Source: an uncultured Spirochaetales bacterium
Lineage (GTDB): Bacteria > Spirochaetota > Spirochaetia > Sphaerochaetales > Sphaerochaetaceae
Length of the DNA stretch: 64,000 bases
Direction: 5' to 3'
Assembly (NCBI GenBank): GCA_944390045.1
Contig: CALXOO010000001.1
Coordinates: 124,001-188,000, forward strand
The notes under the pieces are model-generated. The model was not told where the DNA came from. It did not search any database and saw only the letters and a list, made by a program, of their open reading frames with translations. The position numbers and the translations under genes are program-made. This document shows, in pieces, positions 17,967-26,543 of this stretch (position 1 is the stretch's first letter; each line of letters starts with the position of its first letter).

Positions 17967-18851
17967 ATGAGCTATGTCGATACATTGAGAGAAAGTGCCG
18001 GTTTCGCCGGCAATGTGACCTGCATGGGACTTGATCCCGTTCTGGACGCCCTTCCCGGAGAGGGAGGCTTCCGTGACAGGGTCAATGCTTTCTTCGAGAC
18101 GCTTTTCAGAAGGATGAAGCTGGAGGGCATCTCTCCTGCCGCCTTCAAGCCAAATATCGGGTACTATGTGGTCAACGACCATCCCCGCGAAGAGGACTTC
18201 TCCGGTTCCGCCGCCCTGTGCGACGTGCTGGACATGCTGGACTCTTTCTTCCCGTCCATTCCGGTCATCCTGGACAGCAAGAGGGGAGACATAGCGAAAA
18301 GCAGTCTCAACTATGCCAGGGAGGCCTTTGAGGGCTGGGACGCGGATGCTGTGACCATCTCTCCTTATATGGGCAGCGACTCCGTACTGCCCTTCGCCTT
18401 CCAGGACAAGGGCGTATATATCCTGAACAGGACGAGCAATCCCGGAGGCAGGGACCTGCAGAACATGCTTGCCATCGACAAGGTCGAGGCGAGGGATGTC
18501 TATCCTTTCTACATCGCCGTAGCTCATCACATAGCCTCCTGGGCAAATGAGCATGAGGGGCTTGGCGCCGTCGTCGGAGCCACGAACATGGACGAGCTGA
18601 AGCAGATTGTCCGCTACTATGCTGAGAAGGACATCCCGACCCTGATCCCCGGAGTGGGAAGCCAGGGCGGCAGCGCAACCGATGTCATGGCAGCTCTCCG
18701 TGAGGCCTCATACGATGTCAGGCTTGCCAGGATCAACTCCTCCAGCGGGCTGACGCATCCCTGGAAGAAGGCTCCGGTACCCGAGGACTGGCTTGATCTG
18801 TGCATCAGGAACATCAGGGCCCTTATCGAGGAGACAAGAGTCAATGACTGA
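17967..18851 (+). CDS. pyrF: orotidine 5'-phosphate decarboxylase, type 2
   Basis: This enzyme decarboxylates OMP to UMP. At 294 residues it belongs to the longer type-2 family. The catalytic Asp/Lys array is in VILDSKRGDIAKSS, and other conserved parts are FKPNIGYY, DAVTISPYMGSDSV, ILNRTSNPGGRDLQN, VGATNMDEL and LIPGVGSQGG. It starts 3 bases after pyrE and overlaps pyrD-K by 8 bases. Confidence 0.93.
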   Translation: MSYVDTLRESAGFAGNVTCMGLDPVLDALPGEGGFRDRVNAFFETLFRRMKLEGISPAAFKPNIGYYVVNDHPREEDFSGSAALCDVLDMLDSFFPSIPVILDSKRGDIAKSSLNYAREAFEGWDADAVTISPYMGSDSVLPFAFQDKGVYILNRTSNPGGRDLQNMLAIDKVEARDVYPFYIAVAHHIASWANEHEGLGAVVGATNMDELKQIVRYYAEKDIPTLIPGVGSQGGSATDVMAALREASYDVRLARINSSSGLTHPWKKAPVPEDWLDLCIRNIRALIEETRVND

Positions 18852-20574
18852 CAGGATAAAGAGCCTGGTCAGGGCACACAGGACCTCCGGTGTCAGACTG
18901 TGCACGGTCAGCGGCGTCGCCTCCACCAAGAAGGAGATGATCCGCTGGTTCGATGCCAGCACCGACATCGACATGATCACGACAAAGAGCTTTCAGGTAG
19001 TTCCGAATCCGGGAAACAGGGAGCCGGTCATCTGTCAGCTTGCCCCCGGTGACTTCGGAAACAGCGTGGGACTGCGCAATCCGGGAATGGAGACAGCTCT
19101 TGAGGAGATCAGGCAGATCAGAATGGAAGGGCTTGGAAAGCTGCTGAACATCTCACTTTCCGCCTCATCCGCCGAGGATTTCATCACCCTGGTCAGAGCT
19201 TTTGATGACTATGCTGACTCACTTGAGCTCAATTTCTCCTGCCCGCATGCCGCAGCCGGTTACGGGGCCAGCATCGGAAGTGATATGTGCATCGCATCCG
19301 GCTATGTGCGTGCGATAAGAGAAGCCTGTCCCGGACTGAAATCGGCACTCATTGTCAAGCTGACTCCTAATGTCAGTGACATAGGCGCAATAGCCAGGGC
19401 CTGTGTTGAGGCAGGTGCTGACGGAATAGCCGCCATAAATACCGTAGGCCCGAGGCTCTACACGATTCCGGGAACCGATATCCCCATCCTGAACAACAGG
19501 CTGGGAGGAAAGGGCGGTGCCTCAGGCGCCTGGGTCAAGGAAACCGCTATTGACTGCATCGGAAGGATACGCGCCGCCATCGGCGACGATGCCATCATCA
19601 TCGGTATGGGCGGCGTTCAGGATGCGCATGATGTCAGGGCGATGATTGACCAGGGAGCCGACATTGTCGGCCTGGGCAGCGTCTTCGGCACGGTCGCACA
19701 GCAGGACTGGCCTGAGTATATCAGCACACTGAAGGCGGAAGCCGTGGCCCTTGGGAATGGAGAAAGCATTGAGAACAGGGCTGCCGGCCTCATCATCAGG
19801 GAAAACCGCATGTCCTACACAGAGCACAGGATCACGAAGCTCACGGCCCATACTGAGGAAATGCTGATCATGGAACTGGACGGGGAACTTGACTGCAGGA
19901 GCGGGCAGTTCGCCTTCCTCTTCGTGCCGGGACTTGGTGAGAAACCTTTCAGTGTGGCCCACAACAGGCCTCTGACCTTCCTTGTGAGGAGGCGCGGACA
20001 GTTCACAAACGCGCTTTTCGATCTCAAGGTAGGGGATGTGGTATACACCAGGGGACTGTACGGAAAGCCTCTTGAGCTTCCGGAAGGCGGGGATGCCCTC
20101 CTGATAGCAGGAGGAAGCGGTGTCGCCGTCCTCCCCTCGCTGTGCCGCATGATAAACAGCCCTGAGAGGATCGACATCCTGGTCGGAACCAGCGCATCCA
20201 GCACTGTCGGCTGTGACGGGAAGGCTCTGTTCGAGGACTATTTCAGGGAGCATGCCGGTTCATATACCGTTGTCGCTGATGACGGGAAGCCGGGACGTGT
20301 GCTGGACAGCATAGCGGAACACACGGCAGGAAAGAAGGACCTTAAGGCCTATCTTGTCGGCCCTGAGATCTTCATGGCGCTTGCCGCACGGCGGCTGATG
20401 GACTGCGGCCTTGATGAGGACGATATCTTTCTTTCACTTGAGCGCAGCACGCTTTGCGGTGTCGGCCTGTGCGGAGAGTGCAGCTGCGGCGGCCGTCTGA
20501 CCTGCCAGTGGGGTACCTTCCAGCCTTATGGTTTCATAAGAAAGAACGCCCCTGAACTTCTGGAGCAGAGATGA
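18844..20574 (+). CDS. pyrDK: dihydroorotate dehydrogenase fused to its electron-transfer subunit (PyrD-PyrK)
   Basis: The protein oxidises dihydroorotate to orotate and should pass electrons to NAD+. Residues about 1-315 are a class 1B PyrD: LNFSCPHAA with the catalytic cysteine, IVKLTPNVSDIGAIARA, NTVGP, GGKGGASGAWVK and IIGMGGVQDAHDV for FMN. Residues about 320-576 are PyrK: a ferredoxin-reductase-like FAD/NAD part (LIAGGSGVAVLPSLCRM) and the 2Fe-2S cysteines in CGVGLCGECSCGGRLTC. In most bacteria these are two proteins forming a heterotetramer; here one 576-residue chain carries both. I chose the ATG at 18844 because GAGGAG lies upstream and PyrD homology begins there. It overlaps pyrF by 8 and pyrC by 4 bases. 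Confidence 0.92.
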   Translation: MTDRIKSLVRAHRTSGVRLCTVSGVASTKKEMIRWFDASTDIDMITTKSFQVVPNPGNREPVICQLAPGDFGNSVGLRNPGMETALEEIRQIRMEGLGKLLNISLSASSAEDFITLVRAFDDYADSLELNFSCPHAAAGYGASIGSDMCIASGYVRAIREACPGLKSALIVKLTPNVSDIGAIARACVEAGADGIAAINTVGPRLYTIPGTDIPILNNRLGGKGGASGAWVKETAIDCIGRIRAAIGDDAIIIGMGGVQDAHDVRAMIDQGADIVGLGSVFGTVAQQDWPEYISTLKAEAVALGNGESIENRAAGLIIRENRMSYTEHRITKLTAHTEEMLIMELDGELDCRSGQFAFLFVPGLGEKPFSVAHNRPLTFLVRRRGQFTNALFDLKVGDVVYTRGLYGKPLELPEGGDALLIAGGSGVAVLPSLCRMINSPERIDILVGTSASSTVGCDGKALFEDYFREHAGSYTVVADDGKPGRVLDSIAEHTAGKKDLKAYLVGPEIFMALAARRLMDCGLDEDDIFLSLERSTLCGVGLCGECSCGGRLTCQWGTFQPYGFIRKNAPELLEQR

Positions 20575-21608
20575 TTGATGTACATGTCCACCTGAGAGAC
20601 TGGCAGCAGAGTGCAAAGGAAACTGTCGGGCACGGACTGGCAGTCGCCTCACTGTGCGGATTCAGATGGGTGGCAGACATGCCAAACACCGCTCCTGCCC
20701 TGACTGACAGGGAGACCGTCCTGGACCGGCTGGCCCTTGCCAGCCCTTACGCCAGAAAGCACCATGTCTCATACAGCGTGCACATGGGGCTGACCGCCGA
20801 TGAGGACCAGATCCGTCATGCCGTGAACACCTACAATGAGCTCTTTCCACGGGTCCTGGGACTGAAGATGTTCGCCGGCCACTCCACGGGAAACATGGGC
20901 CTTGTCTCGCCTGATGCCCAGAGGACCGTTTTCAGGACACTCACAGACTCGGATTACAGGGGGATCCTTCTCGTGCACTGCGAGAAAGAGTCCCTGCTCA
21001 GGCCTGAGCTCTTTGTTCCCGGACGTTTTGAGACCCATAGCGCAGCCAGACCGCCGGAGGCCGAGGCTGAGTCCGTGCGCGACATGATCAGCCTTGCCAT
21101 GGAGACAGGCTTTCGCGGGGGACTGCATATCTGTCACATCTCAACACGCGCCGCGCTTGATCTCGTCAAGAAGGCAAGGGCAGAGGGACTGGATATTTCC
21201 TGTGGCGCCACAGCCCATCACAGCCTGCTGACAGCCTCAGATGCCGGGAATCATGATCTCTTTCTCAAGATGAATCCCCCGCTGAGGGACGAGTCTGACA
21301 GACAGGCGGTCTACCAGGGACTTATTGACGGTGATGTCGACTTCGTGGAGAGCGATCACGCTCCCCATACCCTTGCGGACAAGGAGGCGGGGGCAAGCGG
21401 AATCCCGGGCTTTGCAGGCAGCCTGCTGCTGCTTAAGCGTCTGAAGGCTGACGGAGTGCCGCATGCACGTCTGGTGGAGCTTTTCTGCTCAGCTGCCGCT
21501 GACCGCTTCGGCATAGAGTCTGACAACAGGCTTGCGGACAGACTGGACTGGAGGATCGCAAAGGCCAGGGAAGAATACCCATTTGATCCATTCTCCGGTC
21601 TCAGCTGA
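20571..21608 (+). CDS. pyrC: dihydroorotase
   Basis: PyrC cyclises carbamoyl aspartate to dihydroorotate. This 345-residue zinc amidohydrolase has DVHVHLRD at the very N-terminus (metal ligands), the bridging lysine in LGLKMFAG, histidines in LLVHCEKE and HICHIST, and the catalytic aspartate in FVESDHAPHT. It begins almost directly at the metal motif, without the small N-terminal beta domain seen in many dihydroorotases. It is the last gene of the pyr operon; carA and carB are not in the window. Confidence 0.92.
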   Translation: MIDVHVHLRDWQQSAKETVGHGLAVASLCGFRWVADMPNTAPALTDRETVLDRLALASPYARKHHVSYSVHMGLTADEDQIRHAVNTYNELFPRVLGLKMFAGHSTGNMGLVSPDAQRTVFRTLTDSDYRGILLVHCEKESLLRPELFVPGRFETHSAARPPEAEAESVRDMISLAMETGFRGGLHICHISTRAALDLVKKARAEGLDISCGATAHHSLLTASDAGNHDLFLKMNPPLRDESDRQAVYQGLIDGDVDFVESDHAPHTLADKEAGASGIPGFAGSLLLLKRLKADGVPHARLVELFCSAAADRFGIESDNRLADRLDWRIAKAREEYPFDPFSGLS

Positions 21609-21641
21609 GAGTCAAATCACATCCTCACACCTCACCCATGG

Positions 21642-21670
21642 CAGCACCCGGGTCCGGGGGCTGTTCCTTT
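21642..21670 (+). terminator. probable terminator of the pyr operon
   Basis: CAGCACCC and GGGGGCTG pair with one mismatch around a 6-base loop (21642-21663) and are followed by TTCCTTT, 34 bases after the pyrC stop. Confidence 0.45.
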
Positions 21671-21779
21671 CCATCCTCATATAATGATTCTCTCCGCACC
21701 AGGTACCTGCAAACTGTATGCAGGACTGAGCACAACGCTGCAAGTATGGAGAAAGTGAAGAATCTGTGTGCAAGCGGCA

Positions 21780-21806
21780 TTGACACGAAGGGGGGGGGTA
21801 TATCCT
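21780..21806 (+). promoter_or_regulatory. promoter with a nine-G run in its spacer (possible phase-variable switch)
   Basis: A perfect TTGACA (21780-21785) is followed by CGAA, nine consecutive G (21790-21798), and then TATATCCT. The two possible -10 boxes, TATATC (21799-21804) and TATCCT (21801-21806), lie 13 and 15 bases from the -35, both shorter than the preferred 17. Slippage in the G-run would change this distance directly. The lipoprotein start codon is 31 bases past the -10 region. Confidence 0.55.
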
Positions 21807-21836
21807 TCTGACAAAACAGAATACCTGGAGGTAGGA

Positions 21837-23687
21837 ATGAAAAAGGGAAGAAGGATGCAGCTGCTGCCTTTGTGCATCGCTCTGCTATGTGTGTTTTTCT
21901 TGATGTCGTGTGACCAGTCTACGCCTGAGGCAGAGATTGTCGAGATCTCCGGACCTGAGACCATCAACGTGACCAATGGCTACTATTTCGAACTGGTCCT
22001 GTCCAGTGAGTCCCTGCAGAATGCGACCTGGGTCTCATCAAACCCTGCTGTAGTGAAGGCCTACTCAACGCAGTCGTCAACCGTCAGCTGTCAGGCCGTC
22101 GGAACCGGAAGTGCGACGATTACAGCCTATGTGGATGAGCTGTCAGATTCAGTCACTGTCAACGTCGTTCCGCTTCCTCCGACCTCAATCAATATTTCAT
22201 ATGGGGATTCAATAGACCTCGGACTGGGGACAAGCTACAAACTGAGTGTGAGTCTTTCCCCATATGACGCTGCACCTGAACTGCTTTCCTGGGTTTCAGA
22301 TGCACCTGATGTTGTCCAGGTTGACGCAGACGGAACGATTACCGGACTGACAGAAGGCCAGGCGGTCATAACAGCAAGCTATGGATCTGTCTCTGATTCG
22401 ATCACTGTAAGTGTCAAGCCGAAACTGGAGAAAGTCGAGATCACCAGCGACCATCTCAGCATCATCACAGGCAATTCCCTCATGCTTGGACTGAAGGTAA
22501 CACCGGAGAATTCTGCGATCGTGTCTCAGGAGTGGACATCAAGCAATCCTGCAGTGGCAGTTGTTTTCAATGGCACAGTCAGCACCTATGCGCCTGGGGA
22601 AGTGGACATAACAGTGACTGCGGACGGCCTGAGTGATACTTTCACACTTGTCGTCGAAGATATTGAGGCCATCAGCCTTGACCAGGAATCACTCAGTCTG
22701 AATGTCGGTGAATATTTCGATCTCCCCAATGTCACAATCTATCCGAACTCGTACTTTAACCAGTTCTATATACGCTGGAAGGTGTCAGCTGATAATGTTA
22801 TTGATCTTGGCATGTGCGAGGCAGTTGGGGAAGGCACAGTTGAACTCCGGGCTGTATATGGTGATGTTGAATCAGAACCATGTGTCATAACAGTATCAGA
22901 TCCGATGGTTGATGCCGGCACATCAGGACTCAGTCTGCCTGCCTGGCTTCAGGGTACATACAAGGCGGTGAGTCAGGCGACAGTCATTCCGCCGGAGGAT
23001 ATGTCAGTCATGCCTGAACTCCACTTTGATGAATACATGACAGCCAGCGCATCTTCATTCTCCCGTATGCTGGATCTCGGCGACTATCTCTACGGTTATG
23101 GCAATCTGTCAGTCAGCACCATAACAAGACAGGAGTATAATCATACCAGCTGGCTGCTTGAGTATACTGATGCGGACGGGCAGCCCTGCACTGTGAAAGT
23201 GACGAAAACCTCCTCGGGAGTCAGCGTCGAGCAAAATGCAGGGGAAAGCTTGTGGGCAAACGAATACACCAGAGTGGAAATGCCGGAAAAGGAACTTCTG
23301 GATGAGGATACAATCTCTGTTGTCCTGTGTACAATGAGTATTGGGCCTGACTTGATCAGTGAATATAGGCGGACTGGCAAGGCCCCTGACGGGACCTATA
23401 TTACGGCAGAGGATGAGGAAAACTACAGGATCTTGTTCAACAACTATGTTTACACCGATCCTGCTTCGAATGAGCATTTCACTGTTTCAGGCGGGTCAAT
23501 CACAGCTGAATCGTCTGCTTTATCGATGAGCAGCGTGATTGAGGATCTCGAGGTCAATGGCAGAGTCGTGAACTACAGCTTTGCCCTTGATCTGAGCGCC
23601 ATCACTGGTCTTACAGAAGAACTTGTGCGGCAGTCTCTGGAATATGATGTTGACGGCAAGAAGTTCATTTTCCCGATGTGGTTTTAG
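21837..23687 (+). CDS. Ig-like (Big_2) domain lipoprotein
   Basis: This 616-residue surface lipoprotein candidate has a signal ending in FFLMSC (cysteine at residue 23). About four bacterial Ig-like Big_2 modules follow, each with the typical pattern of W-phi-SSNPAVV and GxATITA (ATWVSSNPAVV; LLSWVSDAPDVVQVDADGTITGLTEG; QEWTSSNPAVAVV; IRWKVSADNVIDLG). The C-terminal half begins with LSLPAWLQGTYKAV and is of unknown fold. GGAGGTAGG lies upstream of the ATG at 21837. Expression may be switched by the poly-G promoter just upstream. Big_2 proteins often mediate adhesion, but here that is only a possibility. Its neighbour downstream has related architecture. Confidence 0.82.
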   Translation: MKKGRRMQLLPLCIALLCVFFLMSCDQSTPEAEIVEISGPETINVTNGYYFELVLSSESLQNATWVSSNPAVVKAYSTQSSTVSCQAVGTGSATITAYVDELSDSVTVNVVPLPPTSINISYGDSIDLGLGTSYKLSVSLSPYDAAPELLSWVSDAPDVVQVDADGTITGLTEGQAVITASYGSVSDSITVSVKPKLEKVEITSDHLSIITGNSLMLGLKVTPENSAIVSQEWTSSNPAVAVVFNGTVSTYAPGEVDITVTADGLSDTFTLVVEDIEAISLDQESLSLNVGEYFDLPNVTIYPNSYFNQFYIRWKVSADNVIDLGMCEAVGEGTVELRAVYGDVESEPCVITVSDPMVDAGTSGLSLPAWLQGTYKAVSQATVIPPEDMSVMPELHFDEYMTASASSFSRMLDLGDYLYGYGNLSVSTITRQEYNHTSWLLEYTDADGQPCTVKVTKTSSGVSVEQNAGESLWANEYTRVEMPEKELLDEDTISVVLCTMSIGPDLISEYRRTGKAPDGTYITAEDEENYRILFNNYVYTDPASNEHFTVSGGSITAESSALSMSSVIEDLEVNGRVVNYSFALDLSAITGLTEELVRQSLEYDVDGKKFIFPMWF

Positions 23688-23703
23688 TGAAGGAACCGGG
23701 AGG

Positions 23704-23723
23704 CCGGGGCAGTGATGCCCCGG
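23704..23723 (+). terminator. hairpin between the two Ig-like lipoprotein genes
   Basis: CCGGGGC-AGTGAT-GCCCCGG forms a perfect 7-bp stem, extendable by a G-U pair. No U-run follows, so it may only partly terminate, or may protect the upstream message. Confidence 0.35.
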
Positions 23724-23748
23724 TCGTTGTCACATGGAGAGGAGAATA

Positions 23749-25113
23749 ATGAAAAGAAATATCATTCTGTCAGTCCTGTTATGTCTGGCAGCTGTCTTTC
23801 TGGCCTCATGCGATGCCGGAGGAGTAAGACCGCTTGAGCGGATCATTCTGAATACGGCAGAAATAACCATAGAGAAGGGCCAGACTTTCCAGCTTTCGGC
23901 CAGCCTTCAGCCGGAAGATGCAGATGATGTGTCCCTTGTATGGGCATCTGATAATGAAAAGTACGTGAGTGTCGACCAGAACGGACTGGTCACTGGTCTC
24001 AGTCCAACACCGGAGACAATGTCTGTCATGGTGAGGGTGTACTGCGAAAACTATCACAGAGTCGCCTATTGTGTCGTTACAGTGACGGAGGCGGTTCTGG
24101 ATTCAGTGACTCTGGACAGAACAGAGGCTGTGATGAGGGTTGGAGATGAACTGCAGCTCAATGCGACGCTGCTTCCTTCCTATATCACTGAGGTTGATGT
24201 GCAGTGGTCCTCTTCCAACCCAGCCTGTGTAAGTGTTGATGAGGACGGACTCGTGAGGGCACTGGCGTATTCCTCAAACCCTGTCAGAATCACGGCTAAG
24301 GCCGGAAAATTCAGTGCAGAGTGCATAATAACGCTTGACTCTGGCATAGAGACGCTTCCCACAGACAGTCTTCACATACCGCAGTGGGCCTGGGGAGATT
24401 ACTGGACCATGCAAGCCGGAACGGAATTATACGTGCATATAAGCGAGTCTTCCCTGTCATTTACTTCTCCATTAGTGATAACGCATTTCGGTGCCTTGCT
24501 GGAAGAATATGGAATTTCCAGCCAGTGGCAGTCTGACAGTGCATGGTCCGTTACTTCCAGCATTGAAGGGGAGGCCAGTACGGTGGGATTGATTAAGGGA
24601 AAGGACGGGTCTCTGTATTTTGGTGATATTGTCCTTGAGCCGCTCAGGGATGGAGAGAGCATTCCTGAGTTTAATGGCGATACTGAGCTCATTGATGCCG
24701 GTACTGAAGGGGGCGTCAGTGTGCCGCAGTGGGCCTGGGGTACTTACACCGGTGAGTTTCCGTTCACAGTGGTCAGAACGGGGGAGGAGCACATCTATTC
24801 AGTAACAGCCGACATTTCCGGGTCTGGCTGGTCAGTCGGCGTCGTGGACGAGTCAGGCAATACTGTTCGCGAGTACGGTCCGATTGTCGGTGAGGATGAG
24901 GTTCTTGTCTCTCAGAAGACAGGGGACGGAGCTGAATTCTACGTGCTTGAGTACGGCTTCAACAGATGGTTCCCGAACCAGGTGGCGATATACAAGTTTG
25001 GACGCTACCCTGCCATCCACGTGAAATACGTTGTGACGTCAAATGACAGTCCGCTTGCGGTAATACTGGAAACAGGAGTCTTCGCCGTGTCACTTATTCC
25101 GTCTCAGCAGTAG
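23749..25113 (+). CDS. Ig-like (Big_2) domain lipoprotein with repeated PxWxxGxY segments
   Basis: This 454-residue lipoprotein has a signal ending in FLASC (cysteine at residue 21) and two Big_2 modules (VSLVWASDNEKYVSVDQNGLVTGLS; VDVQWSSSNPACVSVDEDGLV). Two related segments follow, beginning IPQWAWGDYW (about residue 209) and VPQWAWGTYT (about 325). The upstream lipoprotein has one similar segment (LPAWLQGTYK), so the two genes look like relatives with different module counts. The ATG at 23749 follows GGAGAGGA. Function is unknown; envelope or surface location is likely. Confidence 0.8.
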   Translation: MKRNIILSVLLCLAAVFLASCDAGGVRPLERIILNTAEITIEKGQTFQLSASLQPEDADDVSLVWASDNEKYVSVDQNGLVTGLSPTPETMSVMVRVYCENYHRVAYCVVTVTEAVLDSVTLDRTEAVMRVGDELQLNATLLPSYITEVDVQWSSSNPACVSVDEDGLVRALAYSSNPVRITAKAGKFSAECIITLDSGIETLPTDSLHIPQWAWGDYWTMQAGTELYVHISESSLSFTSPLVITHFGALLEEYGISSQWQSDSAWSVTSSIEGEASTVGLIKGKDGSLYFGDIVLEPLRDGESIPEFNGDTELIDAGTEGGVSVPQWAWGTYTGEFPFTVVRTGEEHIYSVTADISGSGWSVGVVDESGNTVREYGPIVGEDEVLVSQKTGDGAEFYVLEYGFNRWFPNQVAIYKFGRYPAIHVKYVVTSNDSPLAVILETGVFAVSLIPSQQ

Positions 25114-25577
25114 ACTTGCGTTCTTTTCCTTTCAGGCCCCATGATGTATCTGGTCATGGGCCTGCCGGTCCGGATGCCACTGAATGAGTGTGGCATCTGG
25201 TTCGTGCCGCGGATCCGCATCATGGCTTCGATTCAAACGTGATTCGACGGCAGGCTGTTCTGAATTATTACCGTGCACAGGAAAATATTAAATGGACGCT
25301 TCAGTGCGTCTCAGAAAAATCATGTGTAGTGGTTGTTAGTCCTTGCAGCCGGCACACGCTGCAAGGATACACGTGCCTGAACATTTTACATTTTTAATGA
25401 TTGTAATTGTCATTCGTTTCGGTGTATAAGGTCTAGTGGCAAGACTTTTTTCAGGAGGCATTGGCTGTGAAACGTTCGACTGACGACGCAAACCCTCACC
25501 CTGACAGTAGCAGTAGAACCACCATTTCAGCCGAGGCAGCCAGATAAAGATCCTCTTTGCCCCGGCGGGAGGCAGAG
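25114..25577. other. 464-bp intergenic region with two hairpins
   Basis: No convincing gene lies here; a 69-codon frame at 25188-25397 has no ribosome site and no recognisable sequence. Near the left end is a terminator-like hairpin, CAGGCCC(C)ATGA with TCATGGGCCTG (25133-25164). In the middle is a perfect 10-bp inverted repeat, TCCTTGCAGC-N8-GCTGCAAGGA (25340-25367), in a more AT-rich setting. The right end holds the corA promoter and a 148-base leader in which I see no recognisable riboswitch. Confidence 0.5.
25401..25430 (+). promoter_or_regulatory. candidate promoter for corA
   Basis: TTGTAA (25401-25406) and TATAAG (25425-25430), spaced by 18 bases in AT-rich sequence, lie about 150 bases before corA. 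Confidence 0.45.
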
Positions 25578-26543
25578 ATGATCACAATCAGAAACAACAG
25601 CGAGAAATATACCTGGATCGATGCCCGTGATGTGAACCGGGACGATATCACCACGCTTTCAGAGGACTACGCGATCTCATCGGAGCTCCTGGCTGACATC
25701 CTGGACCAGGATGAGCAGAGCCGCATGGAGAAGGAGGATGACTACCTGGCCTTCATCGTCAGGATCCCCAGAGACGAGGAGGATGAGGAGAATCCGCTGA
25801 CACGCAATGCCGTGCCGCTTGGAATCGTCCTTTATCCGGACAAGGTCATCACGGTCTGCCAGGCGGACAGCGTGGTGCTGGAGGATTTCGCCAGAGCCCG
25901 CTTCAGACAGTACCCTGTTGATACCAAGGAAGGTTTCGTCCTCTCGATCCTGGGCCGTTCCGCGCTTGTCTTCATCAGGATACTGAAGTACATCAACAGG
26001 CAGAAGGATCTCGTGGAAGAGCAGCTGCATAAGAGCGTGATGAACTATGAGCTGATCCAGCTGCTTGAGATCCAGAAGTCACTTGTCTTCCTCACGACCA
26101 GCCTGACCAGCAATGAGATGCTGCTCGAGAAGATGGTCAAGAGCCCGATTTTCAAGCTGAACAATGAGGACGAGACTGATTTCCTTGATGATGTCATAAC
26201 TGACAACAAGCAGGCAATCGCAATGGCCAACATCTATTCAGATATCCTGACCGGAACGATGGATGCCTTCGCCTCGGTCATCGGAAACAACATGAATGTC
26301 ATCATGAAGAGGCTCACCGTCATCAATCTCGCACTGATGTTCCCGACCTTCATAACAGGGTTCTTCGGGATGAACATACACATTCCGGGAACCGACAGCT
26401 CCTGGGCCTGGCTCTGGCTGGCCGCGCTATGTCTGGTCGTCGCGGCAGTCGGCAGCTACATCATCTCTGACAGACACAACAAGAGCCTGATCAAGGCCAA
26501 TATCGGTGAGAACAGAAAGCGCAGGAGGAAGTCCAGACGATGA
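25578..26543 (+). CDS. corA: CorA family magnesium/divalent cation transporter
   Basis: This 321-residue inner-membrane channel has a cytoplasmic funnel domain (residues 1 to about 255) and two C-terminal helices. The first helix (VINLALMFPTFITGFFGMN) ends with the obligatory GMN motif, and the second is WAWLWLAALCLVVAAVGSYII. The basic tail (NRKRRRKSRR) is typical. I chose the ATG at 25578; an in-frame ATG at 25557 adds only seven residues. Substrate is probably Mg2+, though some GMN proteins carry Co2+, Ni2+ or Zn2+. It overlaps the next gene by 4 bases. Confidence 0.9.
   Translation: MITIRNNSEKYTWIDARDVNRDDITTLSEDYAISSELLADILDQDEQSRMEKEDDYLAFIVRIPRDEEDEENPLTRNAVPLGIVLYPDKVITVCQADSVVLEDFARARFRQYPVDTKEGFVLSILGRSALVFIRILKYINRQKDLVEEQLHKSVMNYELIQLLEIQKSLVFLTTSLTSNEMLLEKMVKSPIFKLNNEDETDFLDDVITDNKQAIAMANIYSDILTGTMDAFASVIGNNMNVIMKRLTVINLALMFPTFITGFFGMNIHIPGTDSSWAWLWLAALCLVVAAVGSYIISDRHNKSLIKANIGENRKRRRKSRR

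Noticed and set aside
25188..25397. 69-codon reading frame in the gap before corA
   Set aside because: No ribosome site, odd composition (many Cys and His scattered), overlaps a perfect hairpin, and resembles no protein I know.
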